DNA of 64,000 nt from Bruticola sp004554425 (GCA_958366945.1 CATXCY010000005.1:21038-85037), one strand, 5' to 3'; positions 8,820 through 17,914 are shown, counted from the stretch's first letter. Notes: generated by a model from the letters alone, not told the origin. Program-made: numbers and translations.

Positions 8820-9593
8820 GAAAGCTTTTAACCTCAAATAGAATTTTGCAATTTCAAACTTCAGTAGCCTTTAATTGAATCCCTTTTATATAGTCTGTTA
8901 GCGTATTTTTGAGTTTATGTCAGACTTTTATCCGTTGTCAGACAATAATATAGAGAGTAGGGGAGGAGTGTTACTGACAAATAATGTTGCAAGTCAGTAG
9001 TATATCAGTAATGCGCTGACACATGTCAGTAGTGTGCTTGACACATGTCTGTAATGTATTATTGTTGTTACTGGCAAATGTCAGACATTTAATGTGTTAC
9101 ACGTAATATAGTATTTTCTTTGTATAAAACACTATATATAGTATGCTGCCATTACTGTCAAATGTCGGTAGTATGTCAGCTATATGTCAGACGGCGTGTC
9201 TGTAGTGCTTTGTAGTGCATAACTACATCTATTTTTATAAATCATTTTGCAATGGCTTTTATCTTAAATTAAAAACACATGTTTTGCTAAGTATAAGTTT
9301 ACACAAATAATCATTAAGAAAATCGATTATTGATTATAAAAATGTAATAATTATGCTAGTTAAAATGCGTAATTAAAAGCTCTAGCTATAGATGGAATTA
9401 TTAGTTGTGCTTATTTGTTTACTCTTTTTGCCCGGGAAGGTAATAAAAACAGAGGGAAGAATGCAAAGAGAATTTTAGAACTGCAAGAACTACGAGGATG
9501 ACCTGGTAATATTGTGTCCAGATGGACTTTTTTTATCGGTGATCTTACGACTTTAAGTCGTAGTTAGTTCAGTTTTTAGCAGACGAAAGGTCC
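8820..9593. repeat. Noncoding tract crowded with TGTCAG/CTGACA words
   Basis: No gene is visible in 774 bases. Within 8918-9190 the word TGTCAG occurs at 8918, 8936, 9024, 9079, 9174 and 9185, and CTGACA at 8974 and 9016. Close variants (TGTCTG, TGTCGG, TATCAG, AGTCAG) lie between them. Chance expectation for both orientations in about 300 bases is well under one. The flanks (9220-9560) are plain AT-rich DNA. Neither spacing nor orientation is regular, so it is neither a CRISPR array nor a simple tandem repeat. Confidence 0.7.
9546..9562. repeat. Short perfect inverted repeat upstream of parB
   Basis: TACGACT and AGTCGTA flank TTA, about 30 bases before the parB start. It could be an operator or a small leader hairpin for parB; there is no further evidence. 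Confidence 0.4.
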
Positions 9594-10508
9594 TTGATTG
9601 GTTTGGACAGTTCAACTTCCGCAAAATTGACTGCTGAGCATCTGCCAGAGGACGGCTTTTCTTCGCAAAATGATTTGGACTTAGAAGTTAAAGAAATTTC
9701 TATAGACGATATTTTGCAAAATCCGCTGCAACCTAGACGGGTTTTTGAAGAATCCGCTTTACAGGAATTAGCCGATTCCATAAAGGCTAATGGCATTATT
9801 CAGCCTGTCATTGTTACCAAATTACCAGAAGGCTACCGTCTGGTAGTGGGTGAACGCAGGTTTAGAGCGGCTAAAATGATCGGCCGCCAAACTATTCCAG
9901 CTATAGTTCGCAATTTGACCAACAAAGATATGTTGGAGCTGGCTTTAGTTGAAAATTTGCAACGCCAAGATTTAAATCCCATTGAAGAAGCTCAGGCGCT
10001 CTCTTTTTTAATTGGAGAATTTAAGTTCTCTCACTATAAATTGGCTGAGCGCATAGGCAAAAGTCGCCCTTACATTACTAATTCTTTGCGTCTTTTGAGT
10101 TTGCCGATTCCTATAAAGGACGATTTACAGAATAATGTGCTTTCCAGCGGCCACGCCAGAGCTATTTTGTCACTTGAAGACGAGGTTCGTCAAATAGAAG
10201 CTTGGGAACACGTTAAAGTTGAGCAACTCTCCGTACGCAAAACTGAGGAGTATGTAAATACTCTCAAGGGATTGAATGATTCTGCTGAAGAGTTGACAGA
10301 AAGTCATTCTGACAAAAAAACTGTTGCCGCCAAAGAGCCTCTTTCTCCTGAATGGAGAGATCTTTTGGAGAAACTTCGTTACAGTTTCGGCGCTGACATA
10401 CGTTTAAATTCCCGTTCTGATGGCAAAGGCAGGCTAGAATTTCACTTTAAAAATCAGGAAGAACTGGAAAGAATTGTCGAATGTTTTATTTACCTGATGA
10501 AGTCTTAG
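9594..10508 (+). CDS. parB: Chromosome-partitioning protein ParB (parS-binding CTPase)
   Basis: Binds parS, spreads on DNA as a CTP-dependent clamp and recruits the segregation machinery. The protein has 304 residues. The N-terminal nuclease-like/CTPase domain has NPLQPRR near 44-50, GERRFRAA at 86-93 and ENLQRQDLNP at 120-129. A helix-turn-helix lies around 150-172 (HYKLAERIGKSRPYITNSLRLL), and a dimerisation domain is at the C-terminus. The start is TTG 9594 with AAAGG just ahead. rsmG follows. No parA is adjacent or elsewhere in the window. Two parS sites lie at 13101-13148. A Noc-type role is possible but less likely given consensus parS. Confidence 0.95.
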   Translation: MIGLDSSTSAKLTAEHLPEDGFSSQNDLDLEVKEISIDDILQNPLQPRRVFEESALQELADSIKANGIIQPVIVTKLPEGYRLVVGERRFRAAKMIGRQTIPAIVRNLTNKDMLELALVENLQRQDLNPIEEAQALSFLIGEFKFSHYKLAERIGKSRPYITNSLRLLSLPIPIKDDLQNNVLSSGHARAILSLEDEVRQIEAWEHVKVEQLSVRKTEEYVNTLKGLNDSAEELTESHSDKKTVAAKEPLSPEWRDLLEKLRYSFGADIRLNSRSDGKGRLEFHFKNQEELERIVECFIYLMKS

Positions 10509-10581
10509 ATCGCAGTTTGGTCTTTAGGGGCTTTCTGCAGCCGTAGTTAGCCACAGTTAGTTGGGTTTTATGGAGATTTTA

Positions 10582-11292
10582 ATGAAAGAGCTTATCAGAC
10601 AGGGCATACAGTCTATAGATAATCCCTTAATAAAAGCGACTGAAGAAGAGCTTGATCGTCTAGCCGAATTTGCACAAAATTTGCTTGAGCATGGCAGCGA
10701 GAGGGGACTTACGGCTTTAACAAATCCTGAAGATATAGTTAGAGAGCTGATTGTTGATTCTTTGGGAGCTATGCCATACATTGGGCAAGATCAGCGTATT
10801 GCTGATATTGGATCTGGTGCTGGTGTACCCGGCATACCTTTAGCTATAGTGCGTCCTGAATCATTTTTCATTTTGGTTGAATCTCAGAATCGAAAGTCCG
10901 CTTGGATCGAAGAACAAATCTTAAATTTGGGCATTCAAGCCAAAGCTCATGCTTTGCCTATGCGTATAGAAGATGTTGCCCACAGTGATAACTGGCGTGG
11001 CAAGCTGGACTTTGTTACTGCTAAAGCTCTTTCTGCGTTACCGTCTTTAATAGAATTAGCAGTTCCGCTCTTAAAAGTAAATGGTTGTCTTTTAGCTTAT
11101 AAGGGTGTGAAGTTCCAAGAAGAAATTGAACAATCGGCCAATGCTTTAGATAAACTTCACGCTAAAGTTGATGAAATATTTTCTTACACTCTTTATGGGC
11201 GCGAGCGTCATATATGTGTTATAAGAAAAATGAAGCCTACACCTAAGTCTTATCCAAGACGAGTAGGAATGCCTCAGCACAGTCCACTTTAA
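10582..11292 (+). CDS. rsmG: 16S rRNA (guanine527-N7)-methyltransferase RsmG
   Basis: Methylates G527 of 16S rRNA using S-adenosylmethionine. The start ATG 10582 is supported by GGAG at 10571-10574; the frame is open from TTG 10561. This gives 236 residues. An N-terminal helical region includes GLTALTNPEDIVRE. The SAM motif DIGSGAG is at about 75-81, followed by VPGIPLAI. VESQNRKSAW and the VTAKALSALP motif follow. The tail is basic. It follows parB, part of the usual origin-proximal rsmG/par cluster. Confidence 0.95.
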   Translation: MKELIRQGIQSIDNPLIKATEEELDRLAEFAQNLLEHGSERGLTALTNPEDIVRELIVDSLGAMPYIGQDQRIADIGSGAGVPGIPLAIVRPESFFILVESQNRKSAWIEEQILNLGIQAKAHALPMRIEDVAHSDNWRGKLDFVTAKALSALPSLIELAVPLLKVNGCLLAYKGVKFQEEIEQSANALDKLHAKVDEIFSYTLYGRERHICVIRKMKPTPKSYPRRVGMPQHSPL

Positions 11293-11308
11293 TTAACAGC
11301 TTTTCCAC

Positions 11309-11345
11309 AAAAAGCACAGCCAAAGTTGTGGCTGTGCTTTTTTTA
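11309..11345 (+). terminator. Intrinsic terminator of the parB-rsmG unit
   Basis: AAAGCACAGCC (11311-11321) pairs with GGCTGTGCTTT (11330-11340), followed by a T run. Confidence 0.9.
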
Positions 11346-11818
11346 TCAAAGATAGTGCAATAATCTGTGGAAAAAATGTTAATAATGTTGATAACTTATA
11401 AAAGTAACAAAGTGCATATTGGCGATTTCAGTTGCGTGTAGTTCTAAATATTGAAAAATAACCAAAAATGTACATAAATTTTACCTATATATACCCATTG
11501 TAACGTATACAAGAGCAAAAATATTTCAATAATGCTTAGCAATTTATAAGCCAAAACTCTCTAAGTTAAAACTTTTATACAGCTAATTGCGAAAAAATGT
11601 GAATAAAGTTGTGGAAAAGTGTACTATTCAAACAAATGTAAAAAAATATATACACTGCCTGTGTAAAACTTGTGAATAATGTGCACAAATAGAAATTTTT
11701 CTGCTTTATAAAACTAAAATATAGATGATATTATCAAGGGAAAGAACAATTTTACGCCAAAATTATTAAATGTATCTATTACTTTCATAAAAATTACACT
11801 TTAGTGAGGATTGCTGCT
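11346..11818. other. AT-rich intergenic region with DnaA-box-like sites
   Basis: No gene is visible. Two sites fit the consensus TTATNCACA in minus orientation: TGTGAATAA at 11598-11606 and 11671-11679. Several TGTGGAAAA-type near boxes and TTGATAAC tracts resemble the region upstream of dnaA. It may be a secondary DnaA-binding region or merely the regulatory region of the DUF362 gene. Confidence 0.4.
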
Positions 11819-12928
11819 GTGGCTAAATCTAAAGTTTATTTTGCTGATATATCTGTCAGTATGGAAAGACCTTTATTAGTAAAATTTCGTCACCTTTTGG
11901 AAAAGTCTGGCTTAAAAGAGCTTCCCTTAAAAGATCATTTTGTAGCTATCAAAACTCATTTTGGTGAGTTCGGAAATTTGGCAGCTCTGCGTCCCAACTA
12001 TGCTAGAGTTTTATGTGATTATATAAAAGAATTGGGCGGACGTCCTTTTTTGACTGATTGCAATACTTTATACGTTGGTGGACGCAAAAATGCACTCGAC
12101 CATTTAGATACGGCCAATTTTAATGGTTATAGTGTTATTACTACCGGAGTACATAATATTATTGCCGATGGTCTTAAAGGTAATGATGAAGTTGAAGTTC
12201 CGGTAGAAGGTGGAGAATATATTAAAAAGGCTAAAATTGGCCGTGCCATTATGGATGCCGACGTTTTTATTTCCTTAAGCCACTTTAAAGGGCATGAAAT
12301 GGCCGGCTTTGGTGGAGCTTTGAAAAACATTGGTATGGGCTCTGGCTCGAGAGCTGGCAAAATGGATATGCATTGTGCCGGTAAACCTACCGTAAATGAA
12401 AGCTTGTGTGTCGGTTGTCGTCGTTGTCAAAAAATTTGTGCCCATAATGCTCCAACTCTCAAAGGCAAAGTTATGTTTATTGATCACGACAAGTGTGTCG
12501 GTTGCGGTCGTTGCTTAGCTATTTGCCCTCGTGATGCTATTGAAGCCAATGGCTACGATTCTAGCGATATTATGAATCGCAAGATCGCTGAATATAGCAA
12601 GGCAGTTATTGATAAACGCCCTCACTTCCATATCTCTTTGGCCATAGATATTACTCCCACTTGTGATTGTCATGCTGACAATCCTTTGCCTATTGTTCCT
12701 AATGTAGGTATGTTCGCTTCTGCTGATCCTGTGGCTATAGATGTAGCTTGCGCAGATATGGTCAACAAACAGCAACCTATTCCGGGAAGTGTTTTGGCTG
12801 AAAGTAAAGTTGAAGGTGGCGATCATTTTTATAAAACAGCTCCAGTAACCAATTGGCGCAGCTGTGTCGAGCATGCTCAAAAAATTGGCATAGGTTCTAT
12901 GGATTATGAGTTAATTAAAGTCAACTAA
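11819..12928 (+). CDS. DUF362 protein with two 4Fe-4S clusters
   Basis: The start is GTG 11819 with GTGAGGA (11804-11810) as binding site; the frame opens at 11804, but the family typically begins MxKSKVYF as here. It has 369 residues. The N-terminal DUF362 domain includes HFGEFGN and a conserved SHFKGHEMAGFGGALKNIGMG segment. A ferredoxin-like insert has two CxxCxxCxxxC motifs: cysteines at about 197/200/203/207 and 226/229/232/236. The C-terminal part includes VGMFASADPVAIDVACADM. The reaction of this family is not firmly known; an iron-sulfur redox role is implied. It is monocistronic, ended by the hairpin at 12952. Confidence 0.88.
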   Translation: MAKSKVYFADISVSMERPLLVKFRHLLEKSGLKELPLKDHFVAIKTHFGEFGNLAALRPNYARVLCDYIKELGGRPFLTDCNTLYVGGRKNALDHLDTANFNGYSVITTGVHNIIADGLKGNDEVEVPVEGGEYIKKAKIGRAIMDADVFISLSHFKGHEMAGFGGALKNIGMGSGSRAGKMDMHCAGKPTVNESLCVGCRRCQKICAHNAPTLKGKVMFIDHDKCVGCGRCLAICPRDAIEANGYDSSDIMNRKIAEYSKAVIDKRPHFHISLAIDITPTCDCHADNPLPIVPNVGMFASADPVAIDVACADMVNKQQPIPGSVLAESKVEGGDHFYKTAPVTNWRSCVEHAQKIGIGSMDYELIKVN

Positions 12929-12951
12929 AATTTAAACATATATTTTTGGCT

Positions 12952-12990
12952 AAGAGCTCTGTTTATTATGAATGGAGCTCTTTTTTTTTA
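12952..12990 (+). terminator. Intrinsic terminator after the DUF362 gene
   Basis: AAGAGCTC (12952-12959) pairs with GAGCTCTT (12975-12982), followed by a run of T. Confidence 0.88.
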
Positions 12991-13100
12991 TTGTTGTTTA
13001 TAAATAGTAGTGATAACCTTGATTAGTTTTTTACTTTAAGAGCTACGCATAATGTTAAATGTGCATAAAAGTTACCTATGATATTCATTTTTATATTTTA

Positions 13101-13116
13101 TGTTTCGCGTGAAACA
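13101..13116. other. parS centromere-like site 1
   Basis: TGTTTCGCGTGAAACA differs by one base from the bacterial parS consensus TGTTTCACGTGAAACA. It lies 2.6 kb from parB in a 680-base intergenic region (12929-13608) that otherwise holds no gene. Confidence 0.92.
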
Positions 13117-13132
13117 TAAAATATATGGGGTA

Positions 13133-13148
13133 GGTTTCACGTGAAACA
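13133..13148. other. parS centromere-like site 2
   Basis: GGTTTCACGTGAAACA, identical to consensus parS except for the first base. It begins 32 bases after the start of site 1, about three helical turns, so both would face the same side of the DNA. Confidence 0.92.
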
Positions 13149-13489
13149 ATTGAAATTAATCTAATCAGTTTACTTTAATTAGTTTTGTTATTTGTTTGTA
13201 TACAACATATAGTATTTTTTGCTTTATATAGTTGCTATGTATCCACATTTATAATACATATCACACGTTTGCCGGTTTGACATTTAGCTAATGGATGCAA
13301 GTTATGACTTGCTATTACATTTGCTGAAAAATTTTGATATCTAGACAATCCGACATTATGATAAAAATTTTTATCTTATAATCCAAATAGGCTAGGGTAG
13401 GGGACAGGTGGTATTTGATGGTCTTGTGAGGTGGCTTATATTTTTAATAGCTTACGCATTTTTTTATAGATATTTGTTACTAAAATAAA

Positions 13490-13523
13490 AAAATCTCCGG
13501 CAGTGATTACTGCCGGAGATTTT
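13490..13523. terminator. Intrinsic terminator of the lipoprotein pair
   Basis: A perfect 15-base stem: AAAATCTCCGGCAGT (13490-13504) pairs with 13509-13523 around a GATT loop. The minus-strand T run places it at the end of the leftward lipoprotein genes. Confidence 0.88.
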
Positions 13524-13608
13524 GGCTACTAGATAGCCTAGCTTATTTCATCATCGCCATTATTGATGGCTTTTAGTTACGAGATAGCCAGTTCTTTTAC
13601 TCGCTCTA

Positions 13609-15735
13609 CTAGTAAATGTTTAATTCATTTCTATCTATAACGGTAGAGGCGTCGTCACCGTCTAAAAGGATATTTCTCGATCTCATAACTTCATCAATGA
13701 TGTTTTGAGCGCGGCAGCCATTATATTTGGCATCTACTTTAAGCATGGCAATAGCTGCTCTGCGGTATACGAATTTTTGAGCAAGTTGAAACTGATTATC
13801 AAATTCTCCCTTCTCCATGTCGCCCAATCCCCACATCAGCAATTCCATGGCTTCTTGACCGGCAGCTTTTAAGGCTATAGCACTATCCATGCCTGCGTCT
13901 ATATTACGTTGAGCAATGCCTGTCATTATGTCGTAAAAAGCACCGCTAAATATAAGAGAGGCTGTCAAATGTTCACTCTTGCCGGATATCACCTCTAATG
14001 TATCGTAGTTAATTGTTTTGTTGCAATTTATTCCTTCTCTCCATTTGTCATTGTTGATTAGTTGGCGTAAGCAATCGCGTTTATTGTATTGACCGACTTC
14101 TTCGCCAATAGACGATAAACAATTGACTTTTCGCCAATTACCTTGACATTGTTTGACGGCCAAACGACAAACATCGATATTTTGAGATGACATGTACAAG
14201 GCTACTATGTCTTTAAAAGCCTCTTCAAAGCAAGGAATTTCACCCATAAGGATCTGTAAATCGTCTCTGCAAGGAAATGGATGCTTAATCATGTCTCCTA
14301 AGATAAAAGCGCCGGTTTCTCTGGCGACTATCTCTCCGGAAGCTCCAGCGTAAATATTTTGACCATTTTCATTAGGGGCATAAGGAAGTGTTATAAGTGA
14401 ACCATTTCCGTAAAGATGTGGATTTAAACGTACATCAGGTTCTGGCCGATATGTAGTAGAATAATAACCACCAATTTTCATATAGGCTTCATTTAATTCA
14501 TACGGTTCTATTGCAGTGGAAAATACATCTATGTGACTGAATTTGCTGCCATTTCTGCAACCATTTGATAAAATTGCTGTTATTTTTTCTGACGTTTGAA
14601 TAATGGTAGCTAGACAGTTGGCAGCGACATATTTTTCTGGATCTGTTTTGTAGTCAAAAACGTAATTCTTCTGGCTATTAGGATAAAATTCAAAATATTG
14701 TGTAAACCCTGAGCTACCACGATATGGAGCGAGCTCATATTCAACTCCTGCGTTGTCAAGTGTGAAAGACACCGTCGTGGGAGGCATTACGGTATTATCT
14801 TGTGGGTTGTAAGAAAATTCCCACAAATGATTGCGAGCTACCTGAAAAGCGCCTGAAGAATTTGATACGTTCCCGTTGGCAGTTTTGATAGTTACATTAA
14901 TGGAATAGTCACCTCCAGAAGATTGCACAATATCAAATCGGCCAATTCTGTAAGGATCGCGTATCATTAAGGCTTCGCCGGCTACTTGAGGTAAATCTAT
15001 TTCGTCGACTAACCCTATAACATCGTCTATGACAACATTGTCGGCGGTAATTAACTTTAATGTGCAAGTGATGTAGCCGCCTTTAGCAGTTTCGGTTTTG
15101 TCAGGCTGAAGTTCCCATCTGGCGCCTTTAACTGAATGAATAGCAGTATCTACTTCTTCTGTCTCAACTTTAGCTAACTTGCCCAGAGCTACTTTACCGA
15201 GAGAACTTTGAGTTTGTGTTTGGTCCAGCTTTAACCTAGTACTACTGACGGCAGCTACTTTGTCTTCGTCGTTGTAATAGAAGCAAGTAATGGTATTGGC
15301 GTCTTGGGGAACGTCCTTTATAGCCATTTCTTTAGCCTCAGAATCGAGGTTCAGAGTGCCTTCCAGAAGCTTAGCTTGACCTTCGCCATCGTCGAGATCT
15401 TTAGCTACGAGGTAGCGAGCTTTGACTACTTTCAAATTTTGCAATTCGGCAATAGATTTAGAGTCAAATTGCAAACTGATTTGACGACTTTCTTCTTCCG
15501 TAGGCTGCTCCGGATTGGGAGTATTTGGAGTATTGGGGGTACTCGGAGTTGCAGGTGTAGTAGGTGTACTCGGATCGTTAGGCGTAGGCTCTGTAGAAGG
15601 AGTAGAAGTTGAAGAAGAAGCGGGGAACGCGGGAGTAGTACTTCCGCTGTCGCCACAACCGGAAATGAAGGCACTTCCAAAGATTAGGCTAGTAGCAATA
15701 GCTGAATATGCGAAAACGCGTGCTTTTTTGTTCAT
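13609..15735 (-). CDS. Large lipoprotein A, degenerate gluzincin-like metallopeptidase fold (paralogue of 15861-17897)
   Basis: A 708-residue predicted surface or periplasmic lipoprotein. The signal peptide ends in FISGC, so Cys27 would be lipidated. A Ser/Thr/Pro/Asn-rich stalk covers about 31-82, then beta-rich domains. Near the C-terminus, AGASGEIVARETGAFIL (about 463-479) and CFEEAFKDIVALY (502-514) line up by eye with the HExxH helix and the downstream E-helix of gluzincin peptidases. SGAFYDIM near 597-604 resembles a later conserved segment. The zinc ligands are replaced: HExxH reads RETGA. Paired cysteines flank this region. It is probably a pseudo-enzyme or binding protein. Its first 160 codons are almost identical in DNA to the neighbouring paralogue. 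Confidence 0.7.
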   Translation of the reverse strand: MNKKARVFAYSAIATSLIFGSAFISGCGDSGSTTPAFPASSSTSTPSTEPTPNDPSTPTTPATPSTPNTPNTPNPEQPTEEESRQISLQFDSKSIAELQNLKVVKARYLVAKDLDDGEGQAKLLEGTLNLDSEAKEMAIKDVPQDANTITCFYYNDEDKVAAVSSTRLKLDQTQTQSSLGKVALGKLAKVETEEVDTAIHSVKGARWELQPDKTETAKGGYITCTLKLITADNVVIDDVIGLVDEIDLPQVAGEALMIRDPYRIGRFDIVQSSGGDYSINVTIKTANGNVSNSSGAFQVARNHLWEFSYNPQDNTVMPPTTVSFTLDNAGVEYELAPYRGSSGFTQYFEFYPNSQKNYVFDYKTDPEKYVAANCLATIIQTSEKITAILSNGCRNGSKFSHIDVFSTAIEPYELNEAYMKIGGYYSTTYRPEPDVRLNPHLYGNGSLITLPYAPNENGQNIYAGASGEIVARETGAFILGDMIKHPFPCRDDLQILMGEIPCFEEAFKDIVALYMSSQNIDVCRLAVKQCQGNWRKVNCLSSIGEEVGQYNKRDCLRQLINNDKWREGINCNKTINYDTLEVISGKSEHLTASLIFSGAFYDIMTGIAQRNIDAGMDSAIALKAAGQEAMELLMWGLGDMEKGEFDNQFQLAQKFVYRRAAIAMLKVDAKYNGCRAQNIIDEVMRSRNILLDGDDASTVIDRNELNIY

Positions 15736-15752
15736 GATAATCTCCTCTCAGG
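15275..15752. repeat. Near-identical 478-bp repeat, copy 1 (5' end of lipoprotein A)
   Basis: Matches 17437-17914 with a single visible difference (15723 versus 17885). It covers the ribosome binding site, signal peptide, stalk and first part of the mature protein. Both sides diverge abruptly, the sign of recent duplication plus gene conversion. Confidence 0.92.
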
Positions 15753-15860
15753 TAGAGATATTAAGTTGCAATGTTTACTTTTGCTCATATTGGAGAGCAA
15801 AGTTGTGGTAAGCGGACTTTAGCCATAAAGCCCGCCAGATTAACAAAATGATTAGCTTAG

Positions 15861-17897
15861 TTATTTCTCCCAGTGAGGCAAAACAGTAGAAGCGCTGTCG
15901 TCCTCTTGAAGGATTTTTCTCTCTTTCATAACTTTCGTGATAATTTCTGTATTGCGTCCGCCGTTGCTCTGGGCATCAATTTTGAGCATAGCTATAGCAA
16001 CTTTGCGGTACATATAACTATCTTGATCGCCGTGCATGCGCAAATCATTGCTATGCAATCCTTTTACAAGTAATTCCATAGCTTCTTGTCCGGCTGCTTT
16101 AAGGGCCAAGGCGCTATCCATACCGGAGTCTATATTGCGCTGAGCTATGCCAGTCATAATGTCATAATAAGCACCACTGAAGATTAGTCCCCATTCTTGG
16201 TAGTCAAGTGCTGTAAAATCTTTACTTACAGTTCTGCCGTCATTTGACCATTGACGATCATTTATAAGTAAGCGCAAGCAATCATGTCCGCCATATTGTC
16301 CGACTTCTTCTCCCAGAGCTGCTAAGCAGTTGCTCTTTTTCCAATCGCCTTGGCATTGCTTGACGGCCAGGCGACAAACGTCAATATCTTGTGAAGACAT
16401 ATAGAGGGCTAGTATATCTTTGAAAGCTTCTTCAAAGGCGGGGAAGTCTTTTTCACTTGAAAGAGGGGTCTTAAGGATAGGATAGCCTAAGCAACTTGCA
16501 ATTCCTGATAAAATATGACTGCCAATTCCGCGAGCGGCGATTTCTCCCGAAGCTCCGGAGAAAACTTCTGTGCTGTTCTCTTGTTTAGCAAAAGGAAAAA
16601 CTAGGGTTACAAAATTAACTTTATCTAAATACGAATAGGATCCGTAATTAACCATAGAGGTTTTATCCAATTCGTATGGCTTAATAGCAACGTCAACGCC
16701 TACACCATTCTCAGGAGAAGCATAGTCACTCAGTATTGTTACCATTTTGTCTTCAGCCAGCAAAGCTGTGGCTATGCAATTGGCAGAGACATATTCCAAT
16801 GGGTTGTCTTTAAAACTGAAAACGTAGTTCTTTTGGCTGTTGGGGTAGAATTCAAAGCCGTTAATAAATTCTATATTGTTTCGCTTGGGGGCAGTTGCCG
16901 ATTCGCTGTCGTAGTTGGACAGTTTAAGCGATACTGTAGTGGGAGAACAAACCGTATTATCTTGTGGATTATAGGAAAATTCCCACATATAATCTCGGCC
17001 TACTAGGAAAACAGCACGGTTAGGTTTTATATATTTTATGCCACTGTCTGTGACTACTAACCTAATGCCAATTTCCAGTTCGCTACTTTGATCTTCAACA
17101 ACTTGGTATCGCCCTATGATATTTTCAGAAGCGGGCGCAAGGCAATCTTTTCCGTCAATTTGAGGAATGTCTAGTTCACTATCAGCTAAGCCGATAACAT
17201 TATCTATGACTGTATTATCGTCGGCAACCAATTTTAAAGTATAAGTAACATATTCGTCTTTGGCTACTTCGGCTTTATCTGATTTCAGTTCCCAAGTGGC
17301 ATCTTTAACTGAATGAACGCTTGTTTCAACTTCTTCAGCTTCATCTTTAGCCAGTTTGCCAAGTCTTTGTTGTGGTTTTGCGTTATTAAGTTTTAATCTG
17401 GTAAAGCCGACTGCAGCTAACTCATTTCCTTCGTTATAATAGAAGCAAGTAATGGTATTGGCGTCTTGGGGAACGTCCTTTATAGCCATTTCTTTAGCCT
17501 CAGAATCGAGGTTCAGAGTGCCTTCCAGAAGCTTAGCTTGACCTTCGCCATCGTCGAGATCTTTAGCTACGAGGTAGCGAGCTTTGACTACTTTCAAATT
17601 TTGCAATTCGGCAATAGATTTAGAGTCAAATTGCAAACTGATTTGACGACTTTCTTCTTCCGTAGGCTGCTCCGGATTGGGAGTATTTGGAGTATTGGGG
17701 GTACTCGGAGTTGCAGGTGTAGTAGGTGTACTCGGATCGTTAGGCGTAGGCTCTGTAGAAGGAGTAGAAGTTGAAGAAGAAGCGGGGAACGCGGGAGTAG
17801 TACTTCCGCTGTCGCCACAACCGGAAATGAAGGCACTTCCAAAGATTAGGCTAGTAGCAATAGCTGAATATGCGAAAACGCGTGTTTTTTTGTTCAT
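15861..17897 (-). CDS. Large lipoprotein B, degenerate gluzincin-like metallopeptidase fold (paralogue of 13609-15735)
   Basis: 678 residues. The signal peptide, lipobox (FISGC) and Pro/Thr stalk are the same as in lipoprotein A, with one substitution (A5 to T5) in the leader. After about residue 155 the two diverge, but they stay collinear: LWEFSYNPQDNTV / MWEFSYNPQDNTV, EFYPNSQKNYVF, FEEAFKDI, ALYMSSQ, DVCRLAVKQCQG, IFSGAYYDIMTGIAQRN. The position of the expected HExxH reads RGIGS, so this copy is also without catalytic ligands. It is transcribed ahead of A with 125 bases between them. The role is unknown; a cell-surface binding function is a guess. Confidence 0.7.
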   Translation of the reverse strand: MNKKTRVFAYSAIATSLIFGSAFISGCGDSGSTTPAFPASSSTSTPSTEPTPNDPSTPTTPATPSTPNTPNTPNPEQPTEEESRQISLQFDSKSIAELQNLKVVKARYLVAKDLDDGEGQAKLLEGTLNLDSEAKEMAIKDVPQDANTITCFYYNEGNELAAVGFTRLKLNNAKPQQRLGKLAKDEAEEVETSVHSVKDATWELKSDKAEVAKDEYVTYTLKLVADDNTVIDNVIGLADSELDIPQIDGKDCLAPASENIIGRYQVVEDQSSELEIGIRLVVTDSGIKYIKPNRAVFLVGRDYMWEFSYNPQDNTVCSPTTVSLKLSNYDSESATAPKRNNIEFINGFEFYPNSQKNYVFSFKDNPLEYVSANCIATALLAEDKMVTILSDYASPENGVGVDVAIKPYELDKTSMVNYGSYSYLDKVNFVTLVFPFAKQENSTEVFSGASGEIAARGIGSHILSGIASCLGYPILKTPLSSEKDFPAFEEAFKDILALYMSSQDIDVCRLAVKQCQGDWKKSNCLAALGEEVGQYGGHDCLRLLINDRQWSNDGRTVSKDFTALDYQEWGLIFSGAYYDIMTGIAQRNIDSGMDSALALKAAGQEAMELLVKGLHSNDLRMHGDQDSYMYRKVAIAMLKIDAQSNGGRNTEIITKVMKERKILQEDDSASTVLPHWEK

Positions 17898-17914
17898 GAT
17901 AATCTCCTCTCAGG
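17437..17914. repeat. Near-identical 478-bp repeat, copy 2 (5' end of lipoprotein B)
   Basis: Direct repeat of 15275-15752, offset 2162 bases, same orientation. Confidence 0.92.

Noticed and set aside
8918..9230. CRISPR array
   Set aside because: The repeated word is only six bases, occurs in both orientations and has no regular spacing.
15304..15811. Plus-strand open frames with many Val-Gly or Arg residues opposite the lipoprotein stalk (also at 17466-18021)
   Set aside because: Shadows of the low-complexity Pro/Thr/Ser stalk on the other strand.
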